64,000 bases of DNA from Nodularia sp. NIES-3585 (lineage in GTDB: Bacteria; Cyanobacteriota; Cyanobacteriia; Cyanobacteriales; Nostocaceae). Below the pieces are notes generated by a model. The model was not told the origin of the DNA. It did no database searches and worked only from the letters and a program-made list of their open reading frames with translations. Below, piece by piece: positions 34,656 through 42,730 of this stretch. The stretch lies in the NCBI RefSeq assembly GCF_002218065.1, contig NZ_BDUB01000002.1:92948-156947 (forward strand). The letters run 5' to 3'. Both the position numbers and the translations under genes were made by a program. How positions within the stretch are numbered: the first letter of the stretch is position 1; every line of letters starts with the position of its first letter.

Positions 34656-34982
34656 ATGAGTTGGTTGAAATATCACGAGTTGAGCGAACAGTACGCGATT
34701 CAAGCCGAAAGATTAAGTATGCAGGGTCAGCATGACCGTGCTATTGAATTGTATTGTCTTGCAGCCAAATCAGAAGAGAAGGCTCTAGAAGCTCTTGCTC
34801 CTCATAAAACCAGAACATTTGGTGTAACGGCTGTTAGTACTGCATCTCTTTACTTCAAAGCTCGTGAATTTAAACAAGCAAAACGAATTGCTCATAATTT
34901 TTTGACTACTGAACTGTTACCACTTTTTGCAGTAGAGCAGCTATTAGAGCTTATTCGAGCTATGGAACAAAGGAAAGATTAG
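34656..34982 (+). CDS. TPR-like helical protein (108 aa)
   Basis: Helix-turn-helix repeats typical of TPR or similar solenoids (AERLSMQGQHDRAIELYCLAA, then VSTASLYFKAREFKQAKRIAH). Soluble. Probably a small scaffold protein. ATG at 34656 with GGAG about 10 bases upstream. Confidence 0.68.
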   Translation: MSWLKYHELSEQYAIQAERLSMQGQHDRAIELYCLAAKSEEKALEALAPHKTRTFGVTAVSTASLYFKAREFKQAKRIAHNFLTTELLPLFAVEQLLELIRAMEQRKD

Positions 34983-35117
34983 AGTTACCGATCTGTTTGC
35001 AGCAGCGCTGAGTGCAAAGCACACGCAGCGCGTTCACTATCGCTGACCCAGAAATGCGAGAAACCAACTGCGGTAGTTGCCGGATGTTACAGAACTATTT
35101 AAGCAAGGAGAGATGGC

Positions 35118-35777
35118 GTGACGACCATTAAATTTCAAGACCCAAGAGCTAAAGCGATCGCTCAACAAATAGAGGCGATTAACAATGCTGCATATTCAGA
35201 AGCTTACGACCCAATTCTTCACAACCAAGCAGTTCACGGGGGACTTTCCCCAATAGAAGGCATACTGCGCTACGAAATTTTCATGAACAGGGTGAAGGAG
35301 GCCGCCAGAAAAAGGGAGATTGTTTGGAGGGAGCAAGTCAAACAGGGGATTAGTGGTATCGAATGGTACACAATTACGTATGGCGGGATTTCTGTCGAAC
35401 TTCCCAAACTTCAGGAGAGCTTAAAGTTTGCTCCTGGGGATCAAGATATTCTCATGCAGTCCAAATTTGCGGCGTTTAATTTTCTTAATCACTGGAACAA
35501 AAACTTTAAACTGTGGCGCTTTAGTGAATCATCCTGGCACAGAACAAATTTGGTTGACTTTTACAAAGAGTTTTTGAACAACGACTGGATTGAAATTTGG
35601 GTAGACGATTCCATCTCAACAAATCTTCTTGAAGATGGAAGTTATGGAGAAGAACCCACTTTTGCGATTAATGCTTTTTGTTGTTGGGGTGATCCTTCAG
35701 AAATTCATGCCTCTACTGCATATCCTGAATCTGGGTCTGTATGGTTTCAGTGGAATAATTTTACTCCTTGGAAATAA
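35118..35777 (+). CDS. Hypothetical protein (219 aa)
   Basis: GTG start at 35118 with AAGGAGAG upstream. Trp-rich and aromatic C-terminal half (FNFLNHWNKNFKLWRFSESSW, then FQWNNFTPWK at the end). No signal peptide, no recognised family. It heads a close string with the 64-residue gene, MT-A70 and DUF5131 genes. Confidence 0.68.
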   Translation: MTTIKFQDPRAKAIAQQIEAINNAAYSEAYDPILHNQAVHGGLSPIEGILRYEIFMNRVKEAARKREIVWREQVKQGISGIEWYTITYGGISVELPKLQESLKFAPGDQDILMQSKFAAFNFLNHWNKNFKLWRFSESSWHRTNLVDFYKEFLNNDWIEIWVDDSISTNLLEDGSYGEEPTFAINAFCCWGDPSEIHASTAYPESGSVWFQWNNFTPWK

Positions 35778-35790
35778 GCGAGTGAGAAAA

Positions 35791-35985
35791 ATGAAAGTCA
35801 TAGTTCAGATAGTCGAAAAAGTTCACAGTGAAGCTCATATTAATGTTCCTGATGGGCTATCACACGATGCAATCAAGCAGCACATTATTGACCTTTACAA
35901 TTCAGGAGAAATAGCTACAGATTTCAATATTTTTCATGTTGATTTTGAGTCAATTAGCGCACAAATCGTTAACCGGGAGGATTGA
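35791..35985 (+). CDS. Hypothetical small protein (64 aa)
   Basis: ATG at 35791 (MKVIVQIVEKVHSEAHINVP) is preferred. An apparent 118-codon frame from 35629 merely overlaps the previous gene in another phase. The stop is directly followed by the MT-A70 ATG, and GGGAGG inside its last codons serves as that gene's ribosome-binding site. Confidence 0.65.
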   Translation: MKVIVQIVEKVHSEAHINVPDGLSHDAIKQHIIDLYNSGEIATDFNIFHVDFESISAQIVNRED

Positions 35986-36594
35986 ATGCAATTAGCCAAA
36001 CTAGAAGGACAATATCAGTGCATCATCATAGACCCTCCCTGGTTCTACCGATTGCGTTCCAACGATAAAACCCACCGCAATCGCATTCCCTACAAACCAA
36101 TGCAGACCGAAGAAATTCTGGCGCTGCCCGTTCCCGAATTGTGTGACAAGAGTGGCTGCGTACTTTGGCTGTGGTTCACCAACAACCACATGATCGAAGC
36201 GGCTCAGTGCTTACAGCATTGGGGATTCTCTCTCAAAACAATCCTCACTTGGCAAAAAGTAACCAAAGCTGGGACTCCACATCTGGGGACTGGCCACTGG
36301 CTGAGGAACTGCACCGAACATTGCGCTTTAGCCGTCCGAGGCAATGTGAAAGCTTTTGCTGGAAGGACACTCACAAACGACTCAACAATACTACACGCGC
36401 CCCGCCGGGAGCATTCCCGCAAGCCCTCTCAGTTTTTTGAACTGGTGGAGAAGCTATGTCCAGGTATGACCAAGCTGGAGATGTTCGCTCGTGAATCTCG
36501 TCAAGGCTGGGACTGTTGGGGAGATGAAGCGGGTAAGTTTGATTCAACTTTAATATCAGGATTTTTTAATCCAACTCTAATATCAGGAGTTTAA
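35986..36594 (+). CDS. MT-A70-family DNA/RNA N6-adenine methyltransferase
   Basis: 202 residues. Catalytic DPPW at 16-19 (CIIIDPPWF) and family segments GCVLWLWFTNNHM, GFSLKTILTWQK, RNCTEHCALAVRG and the PSQFFELVEKLCPG/LEMFARESRQGWDCWG end are present. SAM-dependent adenine methylation is expected; in phages and plasmids such enzymes usually modify DNA. The last 20 codons contain a short direct repeat (AATATCAGGA twice) that extends the tail. Followed directly by the DUF5131 gene. Confidence 0.93.
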   Translation: MQLAKLEGQYQCIIIDPPWFYRLRSNDKTHRNRIPYKPMQTEEILALPVPELCDKSGCVLWLWFTNNHMIEAAQCLQHWGFSLKTILTWQKVTKAGTPHLGTGHWLRNCTEHCALAVRGNVKAFAGRTLTNDSTILHAPRREHSRKPSQFFELVEKLCPGMTKLEMFARESRQGWDCWGDEAGKFDSTLISGFFNPTLISGV

Positions 36595-37476
36595 ATGACT
36601 ACAAAAATACAATGGTGCGATGAGGTTTGGAATCCAATTGTAGGATGTTCTCGCATTTCCACCGGCTGCCAAAATTGCTATGCAGCTACCGCAGCTAAAT
36701 CCCCACGACTTCAACAATTTAAACAATATGAAACTGTGAACGAATGGGATGGAACAGTGCAATTCGTTGAATCACAGCTATCAAAACCACTGCACTGGAG
36801 AAAGCCCAAAAAGATATTCGTTTGCAGCATGGCTGATTTATTCCACGAAAATGTTCCTTTTGAATGGATAGATCAAGTGTTTGCTGTAATGCATTTCGCC
36901 AAGCAGCATACTTTCCAGGTATTAACCAAGCGTCCCCAAAGAGCGCTGGAATATTTCACTGATTACCTTCCAGATGTCGGTACATGGGTGCAAATTCCCC
37001 ATTTACAAAGTTCAGTTAATCTCAGTCGAGTTATCCCTCTTCCCAATGTTTGGATAGGAACTTCAACTGAGAATCAGGCGATCGCTGACAGGCGTATTCC
37101 TATACTTATGCAAATTCCCGCCGCAAAACGCTTTTTATCCTGTGAGCCATTGCTAGAAGAAATTGATTTTGTACAAGCAGATATCTTTCAAAAATTAATT
37201 AGTGATGATCATGAATGGGAATTAGTTAATGAATATATCCATTGGGTCATCGTTGGTGGTGAGTCTGGCCCTAACTCCAGACCATGCCATGTCGAATGGA
37301 TTCAATCAATTGTTACACAGTGCCATTCCTCTAATACCCCTGTGTTTGTCAAACAGTTGGGATCTAACGTCTACTTAAATCAACAACGATTCAAAACCCA
37401 CGACAGGAAAGGGGGAGATATTCAAGAGTTTCCCACACAATTGCGGATTAGAAAATTTCCTTTTTTCGTTGTTTGA
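36595..37476 (+). CDS. DUF5131 (phage Gp37/Gp68-like) protein
   Basis: 293 residues beginning TKIQWCDEVWNPIVGCSRIS with the Cys cluster CSRISTGCQNCYA, which resembles a radical-SAM CxxxCxxC iron-sulfur site. It continues VCSMADLFHENVPFEWI, FQVLTKRPQRALEYF and IVGGESGPNSRPCHVEWI. The family is widespread in phages and plasmids, often beside adenine methyltransferases as here, and its reaction is unknown. Its ATG directly follows the MT-A70 stop. Confidence 0.9.
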   Translation: MTTKIQWCDEVWNPIVGCSRISTGCQNCYAATAAKSPRLQQFKQYETVNEWDGTVQFVESQLSKPLHWRKPKKIFVCSMADLFHENVPFEWIDQVFAVMHFAKQHTFQVLTKRPQRALEYFTDYLPDVGTWVQIPHLQSSVNLSRVIPLPNVWIGTSTENQAIADRRIPILMQIPAAKRFLSCEPLLEEIDFVQADIFQKLISDDHEWELVNEYIHWVIVGGESGPNSRPCHVEWIQSIVTQCHSSNTPVFVKQLGSNVYLNQQRFKTHDRKGGDIQEFPTQLRIRKFPFFVV

Positions 37477-37543
37477 GTAAAAGCGAAACCCCAGCAATGT
37501 CAAGAATAGCCGGGGAATGAAGACTTTTTAGTAGGGTATAACT

Positions 37544-39151
37544 ATGAGTTTAACAGAAAATTTAATTAACAATCGCTCAAATTTTGGAGCCTTTATTCCT
37601 GCTTTTTTAGATGATTATCCACTTACTCCAGAAGAATTTAGAGTTTACGCGCATATACAAAGAAGATCAGGAAGTAGTGGCTGTTTTGAATCTATCCCTA
37701 ATATGTCTAAACATTGTTTTATGGCACAAAAAACTACTAGAAATGCCATCAAACTTTTACTGGCTACAGGCATGATTCAAATCCATGACCGCCCTGGTAC
37801 TACCAATATTTACGCTTTAACTCCAGCTAATGAATGGGTTAACCCTGACCGAGTTGCTATTGTGCGAGCGCAAATCAAAATGAAAAAAGACAGTGGTGGC
37901 AAAAACGACCCCTGTCAAAAATGCACCGGGGTCAATTCTGACAAGGGTAGGGATGTCAATTTTGCTAGGGGTAGGGGTGTCAATTTTGCTAGGGGGGTGG
38001 TGGCAATTTTGCCAGACGAAGGTAATCCCATTAAGGGTATCCCAGTTAAGGTTTCTCCCTCTATAGTCTCCCTCAACCCTGAAGAAGAAAAAAAAGAGAG
38101 AGAAGAAAAAAAAGCAGGATTTGGATTTCAAATTCCGGAAGAACCCAATTCCAGTTCTCGCGCTTCTCTTCGAGACGCTACGCGAACGTTGTCAGAAAAA
38201 ACCGAGACTTCGGAGCTTACCAACAAACCAGTCATGGAGGCCAATGTTCCGCCGCCCCCGCCCGACCCATTTTTTAACAATCGCCGCACCAACCCTAAAA
38301 ATATTGCTTGGGATTGGCTGCCAGAAGGTCCGTGGCGCAACGAAGACGGTAAGCTTGATACTGAATTTCAAATTGCCCTTGCTTCTCGCTGGATGAAAGA
38401 ATACGGCGGTGATTTGCACGTTAACAAAGCCAAGGTGCTAAAACACTTTCGCAATGACCCCACCAACTTGCCCATTGAGTGGGAGTGTTATCAGTCCACC
38501 TTTGTCCATCGGGTTGTTAATATCCAAACCCGTCGGAGTCACGGCATGGACACCACCCGCGAAGAACAACAAATCGCACAACAAGCACGCGCAGCTATCC
38601 CCTTACCCGAACAAATGCGCGTTTCTCAACCACAAACTTCGACTGAAGTTGTAGAACAAGTTGCTAGTTATGCTCTGCCTCATTTACAGCAGAAGGTTGA
38701 CTCTATTGCCCCTGCACAACAGCCTGGAATAGAGACAAGTGCGTTAGAACCACCCACAGACGAGTTTGGTGCAATTAACCCTGATGCTTACTCAACTCAA
38801 TCTGCCACCCCCGAAGAAATTAAGTTTTGGGCTAATTTCCAGCCTAATGTCGTGCCAATTTCTCAAAAACAGCCTGTTGATAATCAAGAGTTAAAAGCAG
38901 CAAAGGCAGCCATTGAAGCATTAAAAGCCAAAAAAACCGAAAAGTCTCAAAAGCTCACATCTCTCACTCAAATAATTCAACCGCCTGTTCTAGATGAAGA
39001 AGCTGTACTTCAAGATATGAGGAAATATCTCAATTCTGGCAGTGATGTTTTAAGACAAATTGCAATTGATTGGGCATCAGATCCCAAAAATCAATGTCAG
39101 CTAGTTAAGGTAAATGGACGAGTTGTTGATATCAAATGGGTAGATTTTTAA
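37544..39151 (+). CDS. Winged-helix replication-type plasmid protein (535 aa)
   Basis: Residues about 1-100 form a replication-type winged helix (YPLTPEEFRVYAHIQRRSG, then MAQKTTRNAIKLLLATGMI). Residues 125-150 are a short tandem repeat (RDVNFARGRGVNFARG). Residues around 205-215 (RASLRDATRTL) are encoded by a GCGTAGC-type repeat inserted in the gene. A second conserved block, about 240-330, includes WDWLPEGPWRNEDGKLD. The Gln/Pro-rich linker leads to a coiled C-terminus. Replication initiation or DnaD-like function is suggested by the HTH only. Confidence 0.6.
   Translation: MSLTENLINNRSNFGAFIPAFLDDYPLTPEEFRVYAHIQRRSGSSGCFESIPNMSKHCFMAQKTTRNAIKLLLATGMIQIHDRPGTTNIYALTPANEWVNPDRVAIVRAQIKMKKDSGGKNDPCQKCTGVNSDKGRDVNFARGRGVNFARGVVAILPDEGNPIKGIPVKVSPSIVSLNPEEEKKEREEKKAGFGFQIPEEPNSSSRASLRDATRTLSEKTETSELTNKPVMEANVPPPPPDPFFNNRRTNPKNIAWDWLPEGPWRNEDGKLDTEFQIALASRWMKEYGGDLHVNKAKVLKHFRNDPTNLPIEWECYQSTFVHRVVNIQTRRSHGMDTTREEQQIAQQARAAIPLPEQMRVSQPQTSTEVVEQVASYALPHLQQKVDSIAPAQQPGIETSALEPPTDEFGAINPDAYSTQSATPEEIKFWANFQPNVVPISQKQPVDNQELKAAKAAIEALKAKKTEKSQKLTSLTQIIQPPVLDEEAVLQDMRKYLNSGSDVLRQIAIDWASDPKNQCQLVKVNGRVVDIKWVDF
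38157..38190. repeat. GCGTAGC-type short repeat inside a coding region
   Basis: CTCGCGCTTCTCTTCGAGACGCTACGCGAACG-type DNA, the common Nostoc family of short repeats, encodes RASLRDATRTL in frame. Related GCGTAGCG pieces occur intergenically near 25745, 26222, 30457 and 30923. Confidence 0.6.
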
Positions 39152-39440
39152 CCTAAAAATTTAATTGACCCTCCGAATTTTAGATTTTAGATTTTAAATT
39201 TTGGATGATTTTTGGTACAAGCCCCACCCCTGGCGGGTGGAACAAATCTAAAATACTCGCTGCGCTGCGTACGCTTCGCTAACGTCAATCCCCCAGCTGC
39301 ATCCCTTTATGGGTGCAGTCAATCTAAAATCTAAAATCCAAAATCTAAAATTGTTTGACTCATCTTGCCAACGACTCGCTTTTTCAAGAGACTAATCGAT
39401 GTTAAATCTCCGCTTCACAAAATTCTCACTCTGTATCACC
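39152..39440. repeat. Heptad short-sequence-repeat region with long inverted repeat
   Basis: ATTTTAG-type heptads (39176-39213) are mirrored by inverse copies AATCTAAAATCTAAAATCC at 39320-39352. Inside are hairpins CCACCCCTGGCGGGTGG and CTGCATCCCTTTATGGGTGCAG and a GCGTACGCTTCGC repeat. These are typical short tandemly repeated repetitive sequences of heterocystous cyanobacteria and may act as a terminator. No gene. Confidence 0.7.
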
Positions 39441-39821
39441 ATGAGCGCAACTTACCAACAACTCCTTCAACAATGGGCTACTCTTGCCCCCGACGAATGT
39501 CTAACGACTGAGCGCGATTACAACTTTAAAGTCCGAATTTTACCAGCAGTCGAAAAACGCAATTCTTCTAATGCTTGGCGAAGAGTTAGTTCTCAAAATA
39601 TTGAGTGGCGTTTGTCTACTGGTGAAGGTCTTATCTTGCCCCAATTAAATTTCGTGTGGCTCACAGTCATACATCAATGTGCTGCTCAACAGACTACCAT
39701 CGAGTTCACTTTTGATAACCAAGGAACTACCGCCACTATTTGTCGCAAATTACATTCACAACCGCATCCACATCCGGCAATTTCTGCACTCGATGCCTAC
39801 CTTCAATTCTTGCATTTTTAG
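39441..39821 (+). CDS. Hypothetical protein (126 aa)
   Basis: ATG at 39441 (MSATYQQLLQQWATLAPDEC) fits better than an upstream in-frame ATG at 39399, which would add a poorly coding segment. Segments NAWRRVSSQNIEWRLSTGEG and a His-rich HSQPHPHPA near the end. Soluble, unknown family. Confidence 0.6.
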   Translation: MSATYQQLLQQWATLAPDECLTTERDYNFKVRILPAVEKRNSSNAWRRVSSQNIEWRLSTGEGLILPQLNFVWLTVIHQCAAQQTTIEFTFDNQGTTATICRKLHSQPHPHPAISALDAYLQFLHF

Positions 39822-39979
39822 AGCTTAATTAATGCCGATTATTTTCTAAAGATTCTTCTAAAATAGTTGTTTTAATAATAAGAGTATTTTAAAATATTCT
39901 TATTATTAAAATTTATTTCTCTGCAATCAATACAGACTTTAAAACAATAATTTTTGCACCGTTATAGACTTATTAATTT

Positions 39980-40423
39980 ATGGTATCAATACACGCGCTA
40001 TTAACATTTGAACAACTACGCGAGAAATGCTTGCGACATCTACAAGAAGTTACTGCTATCTGTGTAGGTGGTTTTACCAATCCTGACCCAGACTTTTTGA
40101 ACAACGAGTTTTTGATTATTTATCAAGACTTACGGAGCCAGAAAATAGCTTGCAATTACCAAGATTTAGTGAACGCATTCTGGAGCGCAGTTTTCGAGAT
40201 GGAACACAAACAAAAGCTCTTGCCTAATTCACTGGTTGTTCTTGATGACAGACTTTGCAGAATTATCAAATTTAGCCCTAAACATCCTGTTCAAATCGAG
40301 TACAGAGTTTTCACAAAGTATGGTAACGGCAAGCTCGAATCCACTAAATATTCAACAATACTCAACCAGCCAATCCAAAGAGTTCTACTAATTGATCCTC
40401 TCACAAAAATTTATGACTCATGA
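39980..40423 (+). CDS. Hypothetical protein (147 aa)
   Basis: Soluble alpha/beta protein (LTFEQLREKCLRHLQEVTAI, then FLIIYQDLRSQKIACNY and VEYRVFTKYGNG-like IEYRVFTKYGNG). Family not recognised. It overlaps the methyltransferase start by ATGA, so the two are translationally coupled; it could be an accessory subunit. Confidence 0.68.
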   Translation: MVSIHALLTFEQLREKCLRHLQEVTAICVGGFTNPDPDFLNNEFLIIYQDLRSQKIACNYQDLVNAFWSAVFEMEHKQKLLPNSLVVLDDRLCRIIKFSPKHPVQIEYRVFTKYGNGKLESTKYSTILNQPIQRVLLIDPLTKIYDS

Positions 40424-41835
40424 ATAAAACTCTAGTCGCTACTGCTGATTTAAGTGAGTCTAAAAATATTGTGTCATCTGAGACACCCGAAAAATTCTTA
40501 GAGAAAGGATTGCAATCACCAGAAAACGTATCAGTTGGATGTCTCTACCCGTACCTGGAAAGCAAAAAGCTACAAGATGGCTCAACTGCTTTCTACCCCC
40601 GCATCATTGGTGAACGTGACTCGAATAACCCAAAACACTGGCGATGGGGTTTCAATTGGAAAGAGACAATCAACTCAGTTTGGAAGGGTCGTAGTATCGG
40701 CTCCATCCCCTGTGGCGCAGTCCCCATGATCCGGGCAATGCAACTTCAGGGGGCGACCAGAGAAGAAATCATCGCCTTCATCAAAAGAGCAAAAACCAAA
40801 AGTCCACGTAAACCAAAGCTTCCAGCCAATGCACCTATCGCTGTTGTGCTATTCGCCGGGGGTGGTGGTGTAGAAGCTGGGATGGTATCGGCGGGTATTC
40901 GTCCGGTTATCGCAGTAGAGCATGACCCCTCTAAACCAAAACTCAGTCGTGCGATCGCTCAAGTTCACGATCGCAACTTCAGTGCATATGGTTGCAAAGT
41001 CATTCAACAGTCAGTACAAGAAGTAGCAGCATCAGGATTTCAGGGCTTCCCCCAAAGACCCGATTATCTTCACGCTTCTCCTGTGTGCGCCAACTTCAGC
41101 CAAGCTCATACAGCCAAAGCGGGGGCTGCACTGGAAACTCCAGATGATCTATCGGCAGCCCAAGCAGTAGCAGCAGCTGTCCGACAGTTGCGGCCACGGG
41201 TATTCACTCTCGAAAATGTACCCCGCTATCTCAGTAGTCAGAGTTTCACCATTATTCTGAACGCTCTCGAATCGCTGGGCTACAACGTTAATTACAGCGT
41301 CGTCAACATGGCCGATTACGGACTACCCCAGGCGCGTAAACGTTTCGTTTTGGTGGCCTGCTTTGATGTCATCCTCACGCTACCACCTAAGAATAAACCA
41401 GTCGGTTGGTATAGCGCGATCGCCCACCTCATCCCCACCATGCCCGATTCCCAACTACTGTCTAGACAACAGCAAGCTTTAAGCCAGTTTCTTGCAACCA
41501 ACGAACCCGCACCACTTCTTATAGAACGAGTTGGTGGACGCAAATTAGCTAAATACAAGCCTGGGCATTTACCCGCTAACACCATACTGCGCTCCCATTT
41601 CACTGACCACAAAGGCTGCAACCGCAATAAATTCGCTGATATTTGGTTGCCTGATGGCACTGTCAAGTCTTTGTCTATCCAAGCAGCAGCAATTTTGCAA
41701 GGTTTTCCATCTTGGTATGAGTTCCCTTTGGAAGCTGCTACGGCTGGGTCAATCATCGGGTATTCTGTCCCGCCTAGTTTTGCAACTCAGTTATTTATCT
41801 ACTTTATCTACATACAAAAACAACTGGAGCAATAG
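40420..41835 (+). CDS. DNA cytosine C5-methyltransferase
   Basis: 471 residues. The N-terminal 135 residues are an extra domain (GCLYPYLESKKLQDGS, then WGFNWKETINSVWKG, a DNA-binding-like segment). The Dcm-type core follows: motif I VLFAGGGGVEAG (145-154), motif IV with catalytic Cys223 in SPVCANFS (usually PPCQxFS), motif VI ENV (265-267), motif VIII QARKRF (304-309) and late motifs with GSIIGYSVPP. It is one base upstream of a 2OG-Fe(II) oxygenase gene, so 5-methylcytosine made here could be the oxygenase substrate. Target sequence unknown. Confidence 0.92.
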   Translation: MNKTLVATADLSESKNIVSSETPEKFLEKGLQSPENVSVGCLYPYLESKKLQDGSTAFYPRIIGERDSNNPKHWRWGFNWKETINSVWKGRSIGSIPCGAVPMIRAMQLQGATREEIIAFIKRAKTKSPRKPKLPANAPIAVVLFAGGGGVEAGMVSAGIRPVIAVEHDPSKPKLSRAIAQVHDRNFSAYGCKVIQQSVQEVAASGFQGFPQRPDYLHASPVCANFSQAHTAKAGAALETPDDLSAAQAVAAAVRQLRPRVFTLENVPRYLSSQSFTIILNALESLGYNVNYSVVNMADYGLPQARKRFVLVACFDVILTLPPKNKPVGWYSAIAHLIPTMPDSQLLSRQQQALSQFLATNEPAPLLIERVGGRKLAKYKPGHLPANTILRSHFTDHKGCNRNKFADIWLPDGTVKSLSIQAAAILQGFPSWYEFPLEAATAGSIIGYSVPPSFATQLFIYFIYIQKQLEQ

Positions 41836-41836
41836 C

Positions 41837-42724
41837 ATGAATAATCTCACTGTTGGCGACAAACCCTTCCACCCTGCGACTTATCCTCGACAAGTTCTCA
41901 GTCTCATCGAACAATGCCACGACGCTGGTTATCCCGTACAGTGCGATCGCTTACCTTGCGGCTATTATCAAGTATTTCTGCATGGCGAGGATTTGGGCGT
42001 GTGGACGGAATTGGGAGTGCTGGGGGTGCTTTCGGGGTTGCAGCACCCGTTCTATCGTGGGCGGTTGGTTTCGTCCTTGGCTAATCCTGCGGTTGCTTCC
42101 GATGGAAAGAATGCGACGGCTGATGTTGCAGTTCCACAGCCTGTTACCGCAAAACCTGAATCCCCCGAACTGATTACTCGCCTGGGTAAACTGGAAGGAG
42201 AGGAGTTGGCACATATTCAGAAATGGTGCAAGTCCATCAAGTCGCAGATGTTTCCCTCAGTGTCGCAATATGCCGATGGTCGTTTGGAACTGCATCTGCG
42301 GCGGTTCGTTAGTTTGTCCAGTGCTAAGTCGGGTAAGAAGGCTGAAGTGAAAGCGATTGAGCCAGGGCGTTACAAAGATGCTGATGTGATTGAGGCGTTG
42401 GGCGAAAAGCTGTTACCCGATTTTCACCAAGCGTTAGTGCTGTTTTACCCGGCTGGCACTCAAATCAAAGTACATCGAGATTCGCCAGCTTATGCTTCGG
42501 GGGCAGCGCAAATCAACATATCTGGTCGGGCGAAGTTCTCCGTCTCTGGCTGTCAGGATATTCGGCGGATGGAACCGTATTGGCTGGAGGAAGGCGACTG
42601 TATTGCTTTTGATAACAAGCAACCGCATGGGATTGATCGGGTGCTGTGCGATCGCTGGTGTGTGTGTTTCTTCAAGCTCAAGGCGGAGTGTGTGACGTTC
42701 TCTCCCGTTAACCTTGCGGTATAA
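41837..42724 (+). CDS. 2OG-Fe(II) oxygenase-like protein, 3' end altered by IS605-type element
   Basis: 295 residues from ATG 41837, one base after the methyltransferase stop; a frame open from 41654 is only overlap. Residues 1-90 form a small N-terminal domain (YPVQCDRLPCGYYQVFLHGE). The C-terminal jelly roll has iron ligands His213 and Asp215 (IKVHRDSPAYASG), His264 (DNKQPHGIDR) and a downstream Arg for 2-oxoglutarate. The pattern recalls AlkB-like or TET/JBP-like oxygenases acting on methylated DNA bases. The last residues (SPVNLAV) are encoded by the hairpin end of the adjacent transposon, so the native C-terminus is lost. Confidence 0.8.
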   Translation: MNNLTVGDKPFHPATYPRQVLSLIEQCHDAGYPVQCDRLPCGYYQVFLHGEDLGVWTELGVLGVLSGLQHPFYRGRLVSSLANPAVASDGKNATADVAVPQPVTAKPESPELITRLGKLEGEELAHIQKWCKSIKSQMFPSVSQYADGRLELHLRRFVSLSSAKSGKKAEVKAIEPGRYKDADVIEALGEKLLPDFHQALVLFYPAGTQIKVHRDSPAYASGAAQINISGRAKFSVSGCQDIRRMEPYWLEEGDCIAFDNKQPHGIDRVLCDRWCVCFFKLKAECVTFSPVNLAV

Positions 42725-42730
42725 CGGGAG
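42702..42730 (-). ncRNA. Right-end hairpin, putative 3' stem of the TnpB guide (omega) RNA
   Basis: CTCCCGTTA (42702-42710) pairs perfectly with TAACGGGAG (42722-42730) around an 11-nt loop. It overlaps the last codons of tnpB, where the omega RNA scaffold of IS605 elements lies. The guide would be the next 15-20 nt on the - strand, that is, sequence from the oxygenase gene. RNA function is inferred from family knowledge. Confidence 0.6.

Noticed and set aside
35629..35790. N-terminal extension of the 64-residue gene
   Set aside because: It overlaps the preceding gene in another phase; the ATG at 35791 fits the operon spacing.
41654..41836. Extension of the 2OG oxygenase into the methyltransferase gene
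   Set aside because: The extra residues are only the alternate phase of the methyltransferase; ATG 41837 follows its stop by one base.
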